A stretch of DNA of 64,000 bases from Amycolatopsis alkalitolerans (GTDB lineage Bacteria > Actinomycetota > Actinomycetes > Mycobacteriales > Pseudonocardiaceae). The position numbers were made by a program, and so were the translations under genes. This document shows, in pieces, positions 32,245-43,656 of this stretch. The notes under the pieces were generated by a model. That model searched no databases. It worked only from the letters and a program-made list of their open reading frames with translations, and was not told the origin of the DNA. The stretch is from contig NZ_VDFW01000001.1 in NCBI RefSeq assembly GCF_006152065.1, positions 372,001 through 436,000 of the forward strand, given 5' to 3'. Numbering within the stretch: position 1 is the stretch's first letter; the number at the start of each line of letters is the position of its first letter.

Positions 32245-32552
32245 GGAATTCTCCTGTCGTGTTCGTTTCTCACCCCCCTCGGGTCGAACGGATCGTGAGG
32301 CTAGCACGGATAACGGGCGGATCACAGTATGATCACCGTGCGAAAAATTCCCCAGTTCAGCAGTGAGGTGCGGGTGGCCTTTTTCTTCCCGTTGAGTACC
32401 AGAAGTGGGCGCGCTGGGGTCGGAGCGCTTCCGTTTTCGGACGTTCGGTTCCCGGCGAGGGCCCAATGCCGGCGGGGTGCCGGAAATTGATCAGAGGTGC
32501 CTTGCGTCCCAATTCGGTATTGGAGGTAAAAAGGTCCGATTTGCGCGGGAGA
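32245..32552. other. Intergenic region downstream of glgB and upstream of the secreted-protein gene
   Basis: 308 bp between two same-strand genes. No credible gene. It should carry the promoter of the secreted protein on the minus strand; TAGCCT at about 32299-32304 (complement) is a possible -10. CCAAT/ATTGG near 32512-32524 is a short inverted repeat. Nothing else stands out. Confidence 0.35.
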
Positions 32553-34712
32553 TCACTCTGGAACGAGCCAGAGCACCCCGGCCGGAGGAAGCTGCAACAC
32601 CGCCGACGCGGGCATCCCGTGCCACGGCCGCGCCACCGCCTCCACCATGCCGTAGTTGCCGACGCCCGAGCCGCCGTAGACCTCGGCGTCGGTGTTGACC
32701 ACCTCGCGCCACCGGCCGGCGGACGGCAGGCCCACCCGGTAATCGTGGTGCGGCATGCCGGCGAAGTTCGCGATGCAGGCCAGTTTTGAGCCGTCGTCGC
32801 CGTGCCGGAGGAAGCTCACCACGTTCCCGTAGGCGTCGTTCGCGTCGATCCACTGGAAGCCTTCCGGCCTCGTGTCCGCCGTGAACAACGCGGGGGACCG
32901 GCGGTACACGGCGTTGAGTTCGGACAGCAACTGCCGGATACCGCCGTGTAACGGCTGGTCCAGGAGATGCCAGTCCAGCGACCGCTCCTGCGACCACTCC
33001 TGCTCCTGCCCGAACTCCCCGCCCATGAACAACAACTGCTTACCCGGATGCGCCCACATGAACGCCAGCAGCGAGCGCACGCCGGCCGCCTTGTTCCAGC
33101 CGTCGCCGGGCATCCGACCCCACAGCGAACCCTTGCCGTGCACCACTTCGTCGTGCGAGAGGGGCAGCACGAAGTTCTCGCTCCAGGCGTAGACCAGCGA
33201 AAACGTGAGTTCGTTGTGGTGATACGACCGGTGCACCGGGTCATGCCCCAGATACTGCAGCGTGTCGTGCATCCAGCCCATGTTCCATTTGAACCCGAAC
33301 CCGAGCCCGCCCAGATGCGTCGGGCGCGAAACGCCCGGCCAGGCCGTGGACTCCTCGGCCACCATCACCGTACCCGGGTGTCGCTTGTAGACGGTCGCGT
33401 TCAGCTCCTGCAGGAAGCGCACGGCGTCGATGTTCTCGCGCCCGCCGTACTCGTTCGGCACCCACTGCCCCTCCGGCCTGGAGTAGTCGAGGTACAGCAT
33501 CGACGCCACGGCGTCCACCCGCAGGCCGTCGAGGTGGAACTCCTCCAGCCAGTACAGGGCGTTCGCCACCAAGAAGTTCCGGACCTCGTTGCGGCCGAAG
33601 TCGAACACGTACGTGCCCCAGTCGGGCTGCTCACCGCGCCGGGGGTCGGCGTGCTCGTACAACGGCGTCCCGTCGAACCGGGCCAGCGCCCAGGAGTCCT
33701 TCGGGAAATGGGCGGGCACCCAGTCCACCAGTACGCCGATCCCGCGCTGGTGCAGCCTGTCGACGAAGAACCTGAAGTCATCCGGTGAACCGAACCGGGC
33801 CGTCGGCGCGTAGTAAGAAGTGACCTGGTAACCCCACGAGCCACCGAAGGGATGTTCCGCGACCGGCAGCAGTTCCACATGCGTGAAACCGGTCTCCCGC
33901 ACGTAGTCCGCCAGCTCCTCGGCCAGCTCCCGGTACCCCAGTCCCTGCCGCCACGAGCCGAGATGCACCTCGTAGATGCTCATCGGCGCGTCGGTCCAGT
34001 TCGTCTCGGCGCGCTCGGCGAGCCAGTCGTCGTCGCCCCACTCGTAGTGCGAATCCGCGACCACCGACGCCGTCTTCGGCGGCTTCTCCGTGGCGAACGC
34101 GAGCGGATCCGCCTTCTCACGCCAGTGCCCGTCCGCGCCGAGGATCCGGTACTTGTAACAGGTCCCGGCTTCGATCCCCGGGATGAAGATCTCCCACACC
34201 CCCGACGAGCCCAGCGAACGCATCAGGTGCGCCCGGCCGTCCCAGCCGTTGAAGTCGCCGATCACGCGCACGCCGCGCGCCGTCGGCGCCCATACCGCGA
34301 ACGAAACCCCGTGCACGGCCCCATAACGGCGGACGTGCGCGCCGAGCACGTCCCACAGCCGCTCGTGCCGTCCCTCGCCGATCAGGTGCCGGTCGAGTTC
34401 GCCCACCGTGGGCAGGTAGCGGTACGGGTCGTCGAGCTCCACGACATGCCCGCCGAAATCGGCTTCGAAGCGGTAGTCGCCGGGATGCCGGGGCAGCACG
34501 GCACAGAACAGCCCGTCCACGACGCGGGTCAGCTCGTACTTGTGGTCGGCGGCGACCAGCGTCACCGAGCGGGCTTGCGGCAGCAGGGCCCGCACGACGG
34601 CGCCGTCCCCGTGACCGTGCACCCCGAGCACCGAGTGCGGGTCGTGGTGCGACCCGGCCAGCAACCGGTCGATGTCCGCGGGCGCCGGGGCGCCTTCGGG
34701 CAGTTCGGACAC
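32553..34712 (-). CDS. glgB: 1,4-alpha-glucan branching enzyme GlgB
   Basis: A 719-residue GH13 enzyme with an N-terminal CBM48 region (about 110-220; [21 protein letters not shown]). Catalytic motifs are intact: [17 protein letters not shown] (nucleophile Asp), [12 protein letters not shown] (acid/base Glu) and [13 protein letters not shown]. It transfers chain segments to form alpha-1,6 branches, here on the linear glucan made by GlgE. The GTG start lies behind GGAGG at a spacing of about 11. It is the last gene of the glgE-treS-pep2-glgB operon, 70 bp after pep2, with a long hairpin in the gap. Confidence 0.96.
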   Translation of the reverse strand: MSELPEGAPAPADIDRLLAGSHHDPHSVLGVHGHGDGAVVRALLPQARSVTLVAADHKYELTRVVDGLFCAVLPRHPGDYRFEADFGGHVVELDDPYRYLPTVGELDRHLIGEGRHERLWDVLGAHVRRYGAVHGVSFAVWAPTARGVRVIGDFNGWDGRAHLMRSLGSSGVWEIFIPGIEAGTCYKYRILGADGHWREKADPLAFATEKPPKTASVVADSHYEWGDDDWLAERAETNWTDAPMSIYEVHLGSWRQGLGYRELAEELADYVRETGFTHVELLPVAEHPFGGSWGYQVTSYYAPTARFGSPDDFRFFVDRLHQRGIGVLVDWVPAHFPKDSWALARFDGTPLYEHADPRRGEQPDWGTYVFDFGRNEVRNFLVANALYWLEEFHLDGLRVDAVASMLYLDYSRPEGQWVPNEYGGRENIDAVRFLQELNATVYKRHPGTVMVAEESTAWPGVSRPTHLGGLGFGFKWNMGWMHDTLQYLGHDPVHRSYHHNELTFSLVYAWSENFVLPLSHDEVVHGKGSLWGRMPGDGWNKAAGVRSLLAFMWAHPGKQLLFMGGEFGQEQEWSQERSLDWHLLDQPLHGGIRQLLSELNAVYRRSPALFTADTRPEGFQWIDANDAYGNVVSFLRHGDDGSKLACIANFAGMPHHDYRVGLPSAGRWREVVNTDAEVYGGSGVGNYGMVEAVARPWHGMPASAVLQLPPAGVLWLVPE

Positions 34713-34758
34713 GGGTTATTCGCCTCCTGAGCTACTGTTCCGGCAGATATCAAACCGA

Positions 34759-34814
34759 CCGAAAGTAAGCGGCTTGTGCAGGTCAGCCCGCTTCATCGGT
34801 CGGCTTACTTCCGG
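34759..34814 (-). promoter_or_regulatory. Hairpin spanning the pep2 stop codon
   Basis: CCGAAAGTAAGC (34759-34770) and GCTTACTTCCGG (34803-34814) pair at 11 of 12 positions, enclosing the pep2 stop. The same stretch encodes a duplicated C-terminal peptide ([13 protein letters not shown]), so the arm arose with a short duplication. A possible processing or attenuation site before glgB; function is inference. Confidence 0.4.
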
Positions 34815-36186
34815 CCTCATCGGTAAGCTGCGCGATCGACGCGAGCGGCACGCCGAGCCACTCCGGCCGGTTCGCGTGTTCGTAGGCGACCTCGTAGACC
34901 GCCTTGTCCAGTTCGAGGGCCCGCAGGAGGACAGCGTGCGCGCGCGGGTCGCCAATCGCGTCGTCCGCGCTCTTCGCGTAGCCCTCGCAGAACGCCGTTC
35001 GGTTGCGCCGCGCCCATTCCAGCGCGCGCTCGGTGAGCCTGGGCTCCTCCGGCTGCCCGACCAGCATCTGGTGCGCCGCGTAGTCGAACGAGCGCAGCAT
35101 GCCCGCGACGTCTCGGAGCGGTGAGCGCAGGGCCGACCGTTCGCTCACCGGCGCGGCGGGTTCGCCTTCGAAGTCCAGCAGCAACCAGCCGGTGACCGTC
35201 CGCAACACCTGGCCCAGATGCAGGTCGCCGTGGATGAACTGCATCGGGACCGGGCCGTCGTGGTCACGCACCTTTTCGAACGCGGCACGCAGAACCGGGG
35301 CGTACGCGCGCAGCTGCGGGACCGCCTCCAGCACCGAGTCGAGCCTGTCGTGCATCGTCTTCACCGTGCGGTCGAGCTCGTCTTGGTCCGCCAGTTGCCC
35401 GCCGAGCGCGCGCCGCAGGTCGTTGTGCACGGTCGCGACCGCTTGGCCCAGCCGGTGCGACTCACCCGCGAAGTCCCCGCCCACCTGGTCGGGCGGCAGC
35501 TCCGGATCCGCCATGAGATCGCGGACGCTCGTGGTGGCCATGGCCCAGCCGTCCACCGCGTCGGTGATGAACCGCTGCAGCATGCCGACCGTGGCCGGCT
35601 CGCCGCCCAGCTCGCCGGTGATGCTGCCCAGCAGCGGGGCGATGTGCTCGGACCCCTGCCGCTGCAACGCCCGGTGGAGCCGGACGTCCGGGTTCTCGCC
35701 GGGGGAGAGCTTGCGGAACAGCTTGAGGATGTACTGGTTGCCGTAGACGATCGAGGTGTTGCTCTGCTCGGAGGTGATCGGCCGGCCCCGGAGGCCGCCG
35801 CTCACCTCGGCGCCCGGCTCGTGCTCGAACTCGAGCGACCCCACCCGCGTGCCCTCGGCGATCAGATCCAGCAGCCGCCCGTTGACGTCGGCGTCCCCGG
35901 CCGCCTCGTAGCACGGGCGGCCCTGCTCGGTGCCGATCCAGCTCGAGCCGAGGTACTCCGGCAGCGGATCCCGGCTCGCGATCAGCAGCTGGTACGGCGC
36001 GCTCCGGTCGGCCTGGCGCACCTCGACGATCAGGTGCACCAGCAGCGGCTCCTCGGCCAGCACCGTCGTGCTCAGCGCACGCACCTCACTGACCGGGCGG
36101 TCCTTCCCGCCGAACCACCGCTGGCCCGGCAGCCATTCCGGCAGCGCGTGCACCAGGGGGCCGATCAGTTCAGCCGGATCGCTCAC
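34783..36186 (-). CDS. pep2: Maltokinase (Pep2/Mak)
   Basis: A 467-residue kinase of aminoglycoside-phosphotransferase fold. The N-terminal cap starts with [15 protein letters not shown], typical of maltokinase; the catalytic loop is [14 protein letters not shown] and the metal site LLLDFEGEP. It phosphorylates maltose to maltose 1-phosphate with ATP, the substrate of GlgE. The ATG start overlaps the treS stop by four bases, consistent with the TreS-Pep2 complex known in mycobacteria. The C-terminus ends in the tandem TDEAG. Confidence 0.94.
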   Translation of the reverse strand: MSDPAELIGPLVHALPEWLPGQRWFGGKDRPVSEVRALSTTVLAEEPLLVHLIVEVRQADRSAPYQLLIASRDPLPEYLGSSWIGTEQGRPCYEAAGDADVNGRLLDLIAEGTRVGSLEFEHEPGAEVSGGLRGRPITSEQSNTSIVYGNQYILKLFRKLSPGENPDVRLHRALQRQGSEHIAPLLGSITGELGGEPATVGMLQRFITDAVDGWAMATTSVRDLMADPELPPDQVGGDFAGESHRLGQAVATVHNDLRRALGGQLADQDELDRTVKTMHDRLDSVLEAVPQLRAYAPVLRAAFEKVRDHDGPVPMQFIHGDLHLGQVLRTVTGWLLLDFEGEPAAPVSERSALRSPLRDVAGMLRSFDYAAHQMLVGQPEEPRLTERALEWARRNRTAFCEGYAKSADDAIGDPRAHAVLLRALELDKAVYEVAYEHANRPEWLGVPLASIAQLTDEAGSKPTDEAG

Positions 36187-38000
36187 GGTCCGTCACCTCG
36201 CCTCGCTTTCGCGTCCTCGTCGAGCAGCTGGAACCAGTAGAACCCGTGTCCGGGCAACGTCAGCAGGTAGGGAAGTTCCCCGATGTCGGGGAACGACACC
36301 CCACCGGTCAGCTCCATCGGCGTGCAGCCCTCGTGCTCGGCCAGGTTCAGCTCCACCGGCTGCGGGAACCTGGACAGGTTGTTGACGCAGAGCACCACGT
36401 CAAGCTGCCCGTCCGGCCGCATCCAGGTGCGCTTGTAGGCCAGCACGCTCGGGTTGGACCCGCCGAGCTCGATGAACTCGCCTTCGGCGAACGCGTGGTG
36501 CTGCTTGCGCACCTCGATCATCCGCCGCGTCCAGTTGAGCAGTGAGGAGGCGGCGTCCCGCTGCGCCTCCACGTTGATCGCCTGGTACCCGTAGATCGGG
36601 TCCATGATCACCGGCAGGTAGATCCGGCCGGGATCGCACTGCGAGAAGCCCGCGTTGCGGTCCGGTGTCCACTGCATCGGTGTCCGCACCGCGTCCCGGT
36701 CTCCCAGCCAGATGTTGTCGCCCATACCGATCTCGTCACCGTAGTACAGGACGGGTGAGCCCGGGAGCGAAAGCAGCATCGCGGTGAACAGTTCGAGCTG
36801 GTTCCGGTCGTTCTCCAGCAGCGGGGCCAGCCGCCGCCGGATGCCGATGTTCGCCTTCATCCGCGGATCCTTGGCGTACTCGGCGTACATGTAGTCGCGC
36901 TCTTCGTCGCTGACCATCTCGAGCGTGAGCTCGTCGTGGTTGCGCAGGAAGATGCCCCACTGGCAGTTGTCGGGGATCTTCGGGGTCTGGGCGAGGATCT
37001 CCGAGATCGGGAACCGCGACTCGCGCCGCACCGCCATGAAGATGCGCGGCATGAGCGGGAAATGGAAGGCCATATGGCATTCGTCGCCGCCGTTGGCCGG
37101 GTCGCCGAAGTACTCGACGACGTCGGAGGGCCACTGGTTCGCCTCCGCCAGCAGCACCCGGCCCGGGTACTCGTCGTCGACCACCTTGCGGCACTTCTTG
37201 AGGAACTCGTGCGTGCGGGGCAGGTTCTCGCAGTTGGTGCCCTCCTGCTCGTACAGGTACGGCACGGCGTCGAGGCGGAACCCGTCGATGCCGAGGTCCA
37301 GCCAGAACCGCAGGACGTCGACCATCGCCTCGGCCACGGCCGGGTTCTCGTAGTTGAGATCGGGCTGGTGGGTGAAGAACCGGTGCCAGTAGAACTGGCC
37401 GCGCACCGGGTCGTAGGTCCAGTTCGAGGACTCGGTGTCGACGAAGATGATGCGCGCGTCGGCGTACCGGGAGTCGTCGTCGCTCCACACGTAGAAGTCG
37501 CCGTACGGGCCGTCCGGGTCGCAGCGCGACTGCTGGAACCACGGGTGCAGGTCCGAGGTGTGGTTGAGGACCAGGTCGGTGATCACGCGGATGCCGCGCT
37601 TGTGCGCCTCGTCGAGGAGGTAGACGAAGTCCTCGACGGTCCCGAAGTCGGGCAGCACCGCGCGGAAGTCGGAGATGTCGTACCCGCCGTCGCGCAGCGG
37701 CGAGGCGTAGAACGGGGGCAGCCACAGGCAGTCGACCCCGAGCCATTCGAGGTAGTCGAGCCGGTTCGCCAGGCCGCGCAGATCGCCGGTGCCGTCGTTG
37801 TTGGAGTCGGTGAACGCGCGCACCAGCACCTCGTAGAACACCGCGCCCTTGAACCACATGGGGTTGGCCGGGGCCTGTTTCGCCGGCCGGAAGTCGTCGG
37901 CCTGCGGTTCGACCAGGATGCCTTCCGGGGTCACCGCTTCACCGGTGTGCGGCACGCCTTCCAGCCCGAGCGCCGCGTCGGGCCGGGGTTCTTGATCCAT
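36183..38000 (-). CDS. treS: Trehalose synthase/amylase TreS
   Basis: About 605 residues, GH13_16. Core motifs are [51 protein letters not shown] (nucleophile Asp), [13 protein letters not shown] (acid/base Glu) and [13 protein letters not shown]. It interconverts maltose and trehalose and can act as an amylase. ATG at 38000 is chosen; GTG at 38009 is three codons longer. The 4-bp overlap with pep2 indicates coupled synthesis. In this operon it feeds trehalose into the GlgE pathway via maltose. Confidence 0.95.
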   Translation of the reverse strand: MDQEPRPDAALGLEGVPHTGEAVTPEGILVEPQADDFRPAKQAPANPMWFKGAVFYEVLVRAFTDSNNDGTGDLRGLANRLDYLEWLGVDCLWLPPFYASPLRDGGYDISDFRAVLPDFGTVEDFVYLLDEAHKRGIRVITDLVLNHTSDLHPWFQQSRCDPDGPYGDFYVWSDDDSRYADARIIFVDTESSNWTYDPVRGQFYWHRFFTHQPDLNYENPAVAEAMVDVLRFWLDLGIDGFRLDAVPYLYEQEGTNCENLPRTHEFLKKCRKVVDDEYPGRVLLAEANQWPSDVVEYFGDPANGGDECHMAFHFPLMPRIFMAVRRESRFPISEILAQTPKIPDNCQWGIFLRNHDELTLEMVSDEERDYMYAEYAKDPRMKANIGIRRRLAPLLENDRNQLELFTAMLLSLPGSPVLYYGDEIGMGDNIWLGDRDAVRTPMQWTPDRNAGFSQCDPGRIYLPVIMDPIYGYQAINVEAQRDAASSLLNWTRRMIEVRKQHHAFAEGEFIELGGSNPSVLAYKRTWMRPDGQLDVVLCVNNLSRFPQPVELNLAEHEGCTPMELTGGVSFPDIGELPYLLTLPGHGFYWFQLLDEDAKARRGDGP

Positions 38001-38028
38001 CAGCTCCACCTCGTCCCAGTGCCGGTAA

Positions 38029-38055
38029 CCCCTGCGCGCCTCGCCGGCGCAGGGG
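38029..38055 (-). promoter_or_regulatory. Intergenic hairpin between glgE and treS
   Basis: CCCCTGCGC (38029-38037) and GCGCAGGGG (38047-38055) form a perfect 9-bp stem with a 9-base loop in the 75-bp gap. No T tract follows on the minus strand, so it may stabilise or process the mRNA rather than end it. Confidence 0.45.
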
Positions 38056-38075
38056 GTGGGTTCGCTCTTAAATCT

Positions 38076-40055
38076 CTAGTCGGCCAGCCGCCGTTGCAGG
38101 CTGACGATGTGGGCCACCGCCCGCCACGGCTCCAGCCGGACGAAGTTCGCCTGCCCCCAGTCCCAGGTTTCGCCGGTCACCTCGTCGTGCGCGATCAGCC
38201 GGTCGTACCAGCCGAACCCGAGCGAGGGCAGGTCGAGCCAGAGCGTGCCTTCCTCGGCGCCGTACGGGTTCAGGGTCGCCACGACCACGACGGTGTCGCC
38301 GGTGGCGGGATCCTGTTTCGAGTAGGCGATGAGACCGCCGTTGTCGACGTGATGGAAGCGCAGCGTCCGCATCTGGTGCAGGGCCGGATGAGCCCGCCGG
38401 ACCGCGTTGAGCTTCGTCAGCCACGGTTCGAGCGAGCGCCCCTCGGCGAGCGCGCCCGCGAAGTCGCGCGGGCGCAACTCGTACTTCTCGGAGTGGAGGT
38501 ACTCCTCGCTGCCCTCTCGCGCGGGCTGGCACTCGTAGAGCTCGTAACCGGAGTACACGCCCCAGGTCGGCGACATCGTCGCGGCGAGTGCGGCGCGCAG
38601 CGCGAACATGCCCGGCCCGCCGCGCTGCAGCGACTCGTGGAGGATGTCGGGCGTGTTCACGAAGAGGTTCGGGCGGCCGGAATCCCAGTGCTGGACGAGA
38701 TCCACCCCGAACTCGACGAGCTCCTCCTTCGAGGTCCGCCAGGTGAAGTAGGTGTAGCTCTGGGTGAACCCGAGCTTGGCCAGCCCCCACAGCCGCGCCG
38801 GGCGGGTGAACGCCTCGGACAGGAAGAGCACGTCGGGATGCGCGTCCTTGACCGTGCTGATCAGCCAGGCCCAGAAGTCCGGCGGTTTCGTGTGCGGGTT
38901 GTCCACCCGGAACAGCCGCACCCCGTGCTCGGCCCAGTGCAGCACGACGCGCAGCACCTCGTTGTAGATGCCCTGCGGATCGTTGTCGAAGTTGATCGGA
39001 TAGATGTCCTGGTACTTCTTCGGCGGGTTCTCCGCGTACGCGATCGTGCCGTCCGGGCGCGTGGTGAAGAACTCCGGGTTCTTCATCACCCACGGATGGT
39101 CAGGCGCGGCCTGCAGCGCGAGGTCGAGCGCGACCTCCATGCCCAGTTCCTCCGCGCGGGCGACGAAGGAGTCGAAGTCCTCGAGCGTGCCCAGCTGCGG
39201 ATGCACCGCGTCGTGCCCGCCCTCGTCGGCGCCGATGGCCCACGGCGAGCCGACGTCGGACTCGTCGGCCACGATGGAGTTGTTGCGGCCCTTGCGGTTC
39301 ACTCGTCCGATGGGGTGAATCGGGGGCAGGTAGACGACGTCGAAGCCCATCTTCGCGATCCGCTCCAGCTCGCGGCTCGCGGTCGCGAACGTGCCGTGCA
39401 CCGGTTTGCCCTCGGCGTCCCAGCCGCCCGTCGAGCGGGGGAAGAACTCGTACCAGGCGCCGTAGGCGGCGCGCTCGCGGTCCACCCAGAGCTTGAGCGG
39501 TTTGCCCTTGGTCACCAGCTCGCGCACCGGGTACTCGTGCATCACGTGCTCGACGTCCTCGGACAGCGCGGGCCCGACGCGCTCCGGCAGCAGGCGGACG
39601 GAATCGCGCAGCGCGGCCGAAGCGCTGGCCAATATCGCGCGTTCGCGACGACGGTCCGGCCTGCGCGACACCCGGTCGAGCAGCTGGGCGCCGGTTTCGA
39701 GGTCGTTGGCCAGCTCCTCGGCGCCCTGCCCAGCGGCCACCTTGACCTTCACGTTGTGCCGCCAGGTCGCCCACGGGTCGCTCCACGCGTCCACGCGGAA
39801 GGTCCACTTGCCCTCACAGTCGGGGACGATCACCGCCGCGTAGCTGTCGAGCCCCTGGCCCACCTCGGTCATCCGGGTGCGCCGGGCGACCCGGTCGTGG
39901 GGGCCGCGCCAGGTCACGGTCGCGGCGAGGGCGTCGTGACCCTCGCGCCAGACGGTCGCGGAAACCGGTACGTGCTCACCGACTACGGCTTTGGCCGGGT
40001 ATTGGCCACAGCTCACCATCGGGGTCACGTCGTCGATGCCGAGCCGGCCGGTCAT
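38076..40055 (-). CDS. glgE: Alpha-1,4-glucan:maltose-1-phosphate maltosyltransferase GlgE
   Basis: A 659-residue GH13_3 enzyme, the usual GlgE length. The N-terminal domain begins [20 protein letters not shown]; the catalytic barrel has [37 protein letters not shown] (nucleophile Asp), [19 protein letters not shown] (acid/base Glu) and the C-terminal [14 protein letters not shown]. It extends alpha-1,4-glucan using maltose 1-phosphate from TreS-Pep2. GAAAGGGG precedes the ATG. A 170-bp gap (40056-40225) separates it from glgX upstream and probably holds its promoter. Confidence 0.96.
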   Translation of the reverse strand: MTGRLGIDDVTPMVSCGQYPAKAVVGEHVPVSATVWREGHDALAATVTWRGPHDRVARRTRMTEVGQGLDSYAAVIVPDCEGKWTFRVDAWSDPWATWRHNVKVKVAAGQGAEELANDLETGAQLLDRVSRRPDRRRERAILASASAALRDSVRLLPERVGPALSEDVEHVMHEYPVRELVTKGKPLKLWVDRERAAYGAWYEFFPRSTGGWDAEGKPVHGTFATASRELERIAKMGFDVVYLPPIHPIGRVNRKGRNNSIVADESDVGSPWAIGADEGGHDAVHPQLGTLEDFDSFVARAEELGMEVALDLALQAAPDHPWVMKNPEFFTTRPDGTIAYAENPPKKYQDIYPINFDNDPQGIYNEVLRVVLHWAEHGVRLFRVDNPHTKPPDFWAWLISTVKDAHPDVLFLSEAFTRPARLWGLAKLGFTQSYTYFTWRTSKEELVEFGVDLVQHWDSGRPNLFVNTPDILHESLQRGGPGMFALRAALAATMSPTWGVYSGYELYECQPAREGSEEYLHSEKYELRPRDFAGALAEGRSLEPWLTKLNAVRRAHPALHQMRTLRFHHVDNGGLIAYSKQDPATGDTVVVVATLNPYGAEEGTLWLDLPSLGFGWYDRLIAHDEVTGETWDWGQANFVRLEPWRAVAHIVSLQRRLAD

Positions 40056-40225
40056 CGGCAGCGCCCCTTTCTTGCGAATGTGGATAGCAGCCGCAGCCTC
40101 GTGTGTGAACGTGGCGGTACGCGTTACCCGGCTGCGGACAGGCGCAAACCTATCGGTTGTCACTTTCTGCCGCCGGGCGGCTCCTGTCCAGTCCGCGAGC
40201 CGTCTGGTAACCCAGGTGTCACCCG

Positions 40226-42346
40226 TCAGCGGGGTGCGCGCAACAGCAGAAGGGACCAGGACGGCAGCGTGAGGGCGCCGCCCGGCTTCATCGGATCCGA
40301 GGAAACCGGCGTCCCGTCCGCGCGGCTCGTGTCGAGCGTCGGCTTGAACGTCGCGCCGTATTCCTCCGGGGGCAACGTGATCTCCACGGGTTCGTCGCCG
40401 GCGTGTAACCACAGCAGCCACGAATGGTCGGGGATCAGTTCGCCCGCACGGGTGCGCGACTGGCTGTTCGACCCGTCGATCCACATCCCGAGGGTGCGGC
40501 GGTCGTCGTCGAACCAGTCCTGTTCGGTCATCTCCTCGCCGTCGGGCCGCAGCCACACCAGGTCCGGTTTGCCGGTCGGCGTCGTCCGGCCCTCGAAGAA
40601 CTGCGGCTGGCGTAGCGCGGGGCTGTCCGCGCGCAGGTGGATCAGGCGCCGCGCGAACGCGAGCATCGATTCGGATTCGGCGCCGCCGGCCCAGTCGAGC
40701 CAGGACGTCTCGTCGTCGAGGCAGTAGGCGTTGTTGTTGCCGTGCTGGGTGCGCCACAGCTCGTCGCCCGCGGTGACCATCGGGGTGCCGGTGGACAGCA
40801 GGAGCGTCGCGAGGAGGTTGCGGGCCTGGCGGGCGCGCAGGGCGTTGATCTCCGGATCGTCGGTCGGGCCCTCGGCGCCGTGGTTCCAGGAGCGGTTGTC
40901 GTTGCCGCCGTCCCGGTTGTCCTCGCCGTTGGCCTCGTTGTGCTTCGCGTTGTAGGAAACCAGGTCCCGCAGCGTGAACCCGTCGTGCGCGGTGACGAAG
41001 TTGATCGACTGCCACGGCCGGCGCAGGTTGTGGTCGTAGAGGTCCGACGAGCCCGAGAGCCGGTACGCCAGGTCGTCCACCCGGACCATGCCGCGCCAGA
41101 AGTCGCGCACCGTGTCGCGGTAGCGGCCGTTCCATTCGGCCCACTGCGCGCCGAACGCGCCGACACGGTAGCCGTCGCCGGTGACGTCCCACGGCTCGGC
41201 GATCAGCTTGCAGTGGGACAGGACCGGGTCGGTGGTGATCGCGGTGAGCATCGCCGAGTCGCGGTCGAAGGCGCCGCCGTGCGGGCGGCCGAGGGTGCTG
41301 GCGAGATCGAAGCGGAAGCCGTCGACGCCCATCTCGGTGGCCCAGTACCGCAGGGAGTCGGTGACCAGGCGGATCACGGTCGGGGAGCCGGCCTCCAGCG
41401 TGTTGCCGCAGCCGGTGAGGTCGAACCCGCCGCCGCGCGGGCCGTGCAGGTAGTAGGCCGGCGCGTCGAGGCCGCGGAAGCTCAGCGTCGGGCCTTCGAA
41501 CCCGCCCTCGCAGGTGTGGTTGAAGACCACGTCCATGATGACCTCGATGTTCACCGCGTGCAGCGCGGCGACCATGGTCCGGAACTCCTCGACCTCGCGC
41601 CCGGGCTCGCTCGCGTACGCGACGTGCGGGGCGAAGTAGCCGAGAGGCGAGTAGCCCCAGTAGTTGCGGCGCCCGGTGCGGACGAGATGCGGCTCCTCGG
41701 TGAACCAGTGCACGGGCAGCAGTTCGACGGCGGTGACGCCGAGGCGCACCAGATGCTCGATGATCACCGGGTGGGCGATGCCGAGGTACGTGCCGCGCAG
41801 CTCCTCGGGCAGGAACGGGTGCCGCTCGGTGAAACCCTTGACGTGTAGCTCGTAGACGACCGATTCCTCGTACGGCACTTCGGGTTTGGCTCCCGTGTCG
41901 GGCCCGCCGTGCGAGCCGACGACCGACAGCGGGACACTGCCCAGAGAGTCCACTTCGGACGGTTTGCCGTGCATCGGGTCGCCGGTATAGCCGAGCGCCG
42001 CGTCGAGATCGGTCAGCGCGCCGGTGATCCTCGTGGCATACGGGTCGACGAGGAGCTTGGCCGGATTGCAGCGCACGCCCCGGTGCGGATCGTACGGGCC
42101 GTGGACGCGGTAGCCGTACCGCTGGCCCGAGGTGACGCCCGGGATCAGGCCGTGCCACACGCCGAAGGTGCGCTCGGTGAGTTCGACACGCCGCTCGGTG
42201 CCGTCCTCGGCGAGGAGACAGACCTCGACGGCCTCCGCGACACTGGAGGTGACCGCGAACCGGACGCCGCCACCCTCCGCGTGCGCACCCAGGGGAAACG
42301 GGTGCCCGGCGAGAGCGGACGTTTCGGCGGGCAGTCGGGTGGCCAT
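40226..42346 (-). CDS. glgX: Glycogen debranching enzyme GlgX (copy 1)
   Basis: A 706-residue GH13_11 enzyme: N-terminal CBM48 (about 18-105; [33 protein letters not shown]), catalytic blocks [26 protein letters not shown] (nucleophile), [17 protein letters not shown] (acid/base) and [17 protein letters not shown]. It hydrolyses alpha-1,6 branches. Its place beside glgE suggests recycling of GlgE-made glucan, in contrast to copy 2, which is in the treY-treZ operon. It reads away from the lipoprotein gene at 42464. Confidence 0.93.
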   Translation of the reverse strand: MATRLPAETSALAGHPFPLGAHAEGGGVRFAVTSSVAEAVEVCLLAEDGTERRVELTERTFGVWHGLIPGVTSGQRYGYRVHGPYDPHRGVRCNPAKLLVDPYATRITGALTDLDAALGYTGDPMHGKPSEVDSLGSVPLSVVGSHGGPDTGAKPEVPYEESVVYELHVKGFTERHPFLPEELRGTYLGIAHPVIIEHLVRLGVTAVELLPVHWFTEEPHLVRTGRRNYWGYSPLGYFAPHVAYASEPGREVEEFRTMVAALHAVNIEVIMDVVFNHTCEGGFEGPTLSFRGLDAPAYYLHGPRGGGFDLTGCGNTLEAGSPTVIRLVTDSLRYWATEMGVDGFRFDLASTLGRPHGGAFDRDSAMLTAITTDPVLSHCKLIAEPWDVTGDGYRVGAFGAQWAEWNGRYRDTVRDFWRGMVRVDDLAYRLSGSSDLYDHNLRRPWQSINFVTAHDGFTLRDLVSYNAKHNEANGEDNRDGGNDNRSWNHGAEGPTDDPEINALRARQARNLLATLLLSTGTPMVTAGDELWRTQHGNNNAYCLDDETSWLDWAGGAESESMLAFARRLIHLRADSPALRQPQFFEGRTTPTGKPDLVWLRPDGEEMTEQDWFDDDRRTLGMWIDGSNSQSRTRAGELIPDHSWLLWLHAGDEPVEITLPPEEYGATFKPTLDTSRADGTPVSSDPMKPGGALTLPSWSLLLLRAPR

Positions 42347-42396
42347 CTTCCGATCTTCTCAGTTCGGTACGACATTACGCATCTATGCAGGTCAAT

Positions 42397-42432
42397 GGTC
42401 TTCAGCGGGTCTTCAGGTCGGTCACCTAGCGT
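42397..42432 (+). promoter_or_regulatory. Direct repeats upstream of the lipoprotein gene, response-regulator-like
   Basis: GGTCTTCAG occurs at 42397-42405 and again at 42408-42416, an exact 11-bp period (one helical turn), as bound by OmpR/PhoP-type response regulators. TAGCGT at about 42427-42432 is a possible -10. The site lies in the 117-bp gap between divergent glgX and the lipoprotein gene. Confidence 0.45.
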
Positions 42433-42463
42433 GTCGATCACGGCTGAGGGAAGGGAGTTGTCG

Positions 42464-43654
42464 ATGTCGAGCGCCCTTGTGACGCGCCGCCGGATGCTCG
42501 GTCTGGCCACCGCGGCGGCCGGGCTCGCCGGAGCGGCACTCACGGGCTGTGGCTCGAACCCCGGCGCGACGGCGTCCGGCCGGGTCACCGCGCCGCCTCC
42601 GGCCGGTGTGCTGGGTGTCAACGTCGACCAGAACCTGAGTGCCACGAATTTCGCCGAGCTGCGGGCCGTGTGGGCGACCTGGCTGCGGGGCTTCTACCCC
42701 ATGCAGGACGCCGATCAGGGCGACGTGGCGGGCCAACAGGCCATGCAGAAGCTCCTCGCCGCCGTGAGCCAGGGCTACGGCACGGTGCTGAACCTCAAGT
42801 TCGACTATCCGCACGGGCTTCCCGCCGCGGGCAGCGCCGAGTTGAACGTCGCGTTCCAGCGGCTGGACAAGGTCCTCGCCGTGGTCATGGGCGAGGTCGA
42901 CATCCTGGTCGTCGGCAACGAACCCTTCTACGAATGCGGCCGCAAGACCGCCAACCTCAATGCGTTCTACGAGGCGCTCGCCCAGCACACGATCGACTAC
43001 CGGAACCAGCGGGCCCGAACAGCCGGCAAGACCCGGATCTATCTGGGTGCCCTCACCGATCTCGAGGATTCGCGGAGCCGCAACGCGCTGACCGACCGCT
43101 GGCTGGAGTTCGTGCGGAACACGCCGTCGGTCGCCGGTACGGATTGCCATCCGCACGTGGCCTCTTTGACCGACGCCCAGCAGTATCTCGACTACATCGT
43201 GCCCCGGCTTCGACCCGGCCAGAAATTCCTGGCCACGGAGTTCTCGCTGGTCAAGCTCTACAAACAACATCTCAAAGATCCCGTACCCACGGGGTTCGCC
43301 GACAGTTACCGGATACCGCGAGGCACCCTGGTGTGGCAGTTCGTGCGCGAGGCGATCGCGCGTCCGATCCCCGAGCGCGAGTGGAACGATTTCCTCTTGG
43401 CCTGCCCGTGGTTCGCGGACACCAAGCAGTTCCTGACGGATACCGTCGGGAACTTCCGGCGGACCGGCCGGTGCGCGGTGGCCGCCTGCGCACTGACCCA
43501 GGCCGCCCCGATGGTCCAGGATTTCGGCCCCGCGAAGCCGCCCTGGGTGTTCAACACGCTGTTCTGCCCGCGCACGGTCCAACCGGGAGCCGACGGCGTT
43601 CCCGGGCAGAACCTCACCTGGACCGGAGAATTTCGCCCACTGCAACAAGGCTGA
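42464..43654 (+). CDS. Tat-exported lipoprotein with glycosidase-like barrel
   Basis: About 396 residues. The N-terminus has a twin-arginine signal (TRRRMLGLATAAAGLAGAAL) ending in the lipobox LTGC, so it is exported folded and lipid-anchored. The mature part looks like a TIM-barrel glycoside hydrolase: LGVNVDQNLSATN, VDILVVGNEPFYECGRK (candidate acid/base Glu in GNEP), GTDCHPHVAS, and KFLATEFSLVKLYK (candidate nucleophile Glu). Family assignment is uncertain. ATG is chosen behind AAGGGAG; an in-frame GTG at 42431 is weaker. It lies on the opposite strand, between the two glucan operons. Confidence 0.75.
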   Translation: MSSALVTRRRMLGLATAAAGLAGAALTGCGSNPGATASGRVTAPPPAGVLGVNVDQNLSATNFAELRAVWATWLRGFYPMQDADQGDVAGQQAMQKLLAAVSQGYGTVLNLKFDYPHGLPAAGSAELNVAFQRLDKVLAVVMGEVDILVVGNEPFYECGRKTANLNAFYEALAQHTIDYRNQRARTAGKTRIYLGALTDLEDSRSRNALTDRWLEFVRNTPSVAGTDCHPHVASLTDAQQYLDYIVPRLRPGQKFLATEFSLVKLYKQHLKDPVPTGFADSYRIPRGTLVWQFVREAIARPIPEREWNDFLLACPWFADTKQFLTDTVGNFRRTGRCAVAACALTQAAPMVQDFGPAKPPWVFNTLFCPRTVQPGADGVPGQNLTWTGEFRPLQQG

Positions 43655-43656
43655 CG

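Noticed and set aside
30991-32466. Longer form of the secreted protein starting at 32466
   Set aside because: The added residues are low-complexity and would place the signal anchor about 85 residues in. The TTG at 32244 has a proper ribosome-binding site.
36936-40727. Very long open frame (over 1,200 codons) opposite treS and glgE
   Set aside because: Composition is typical of an antisense shadow in GC-rich DNA (His/Val/Arg/Gln-rich, no domain). The minus-strand treS and glgE have complete catalytic motifs.
38076-42158. Minus-strand open frame reaching far upstream of glgE, suggesting a giant fusion
   Set aside because: The upstream part is out of frame with glgX and has no enzyme motifs. 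GlgE starts at 40055 with its own ribosome-binding site and normal family length.
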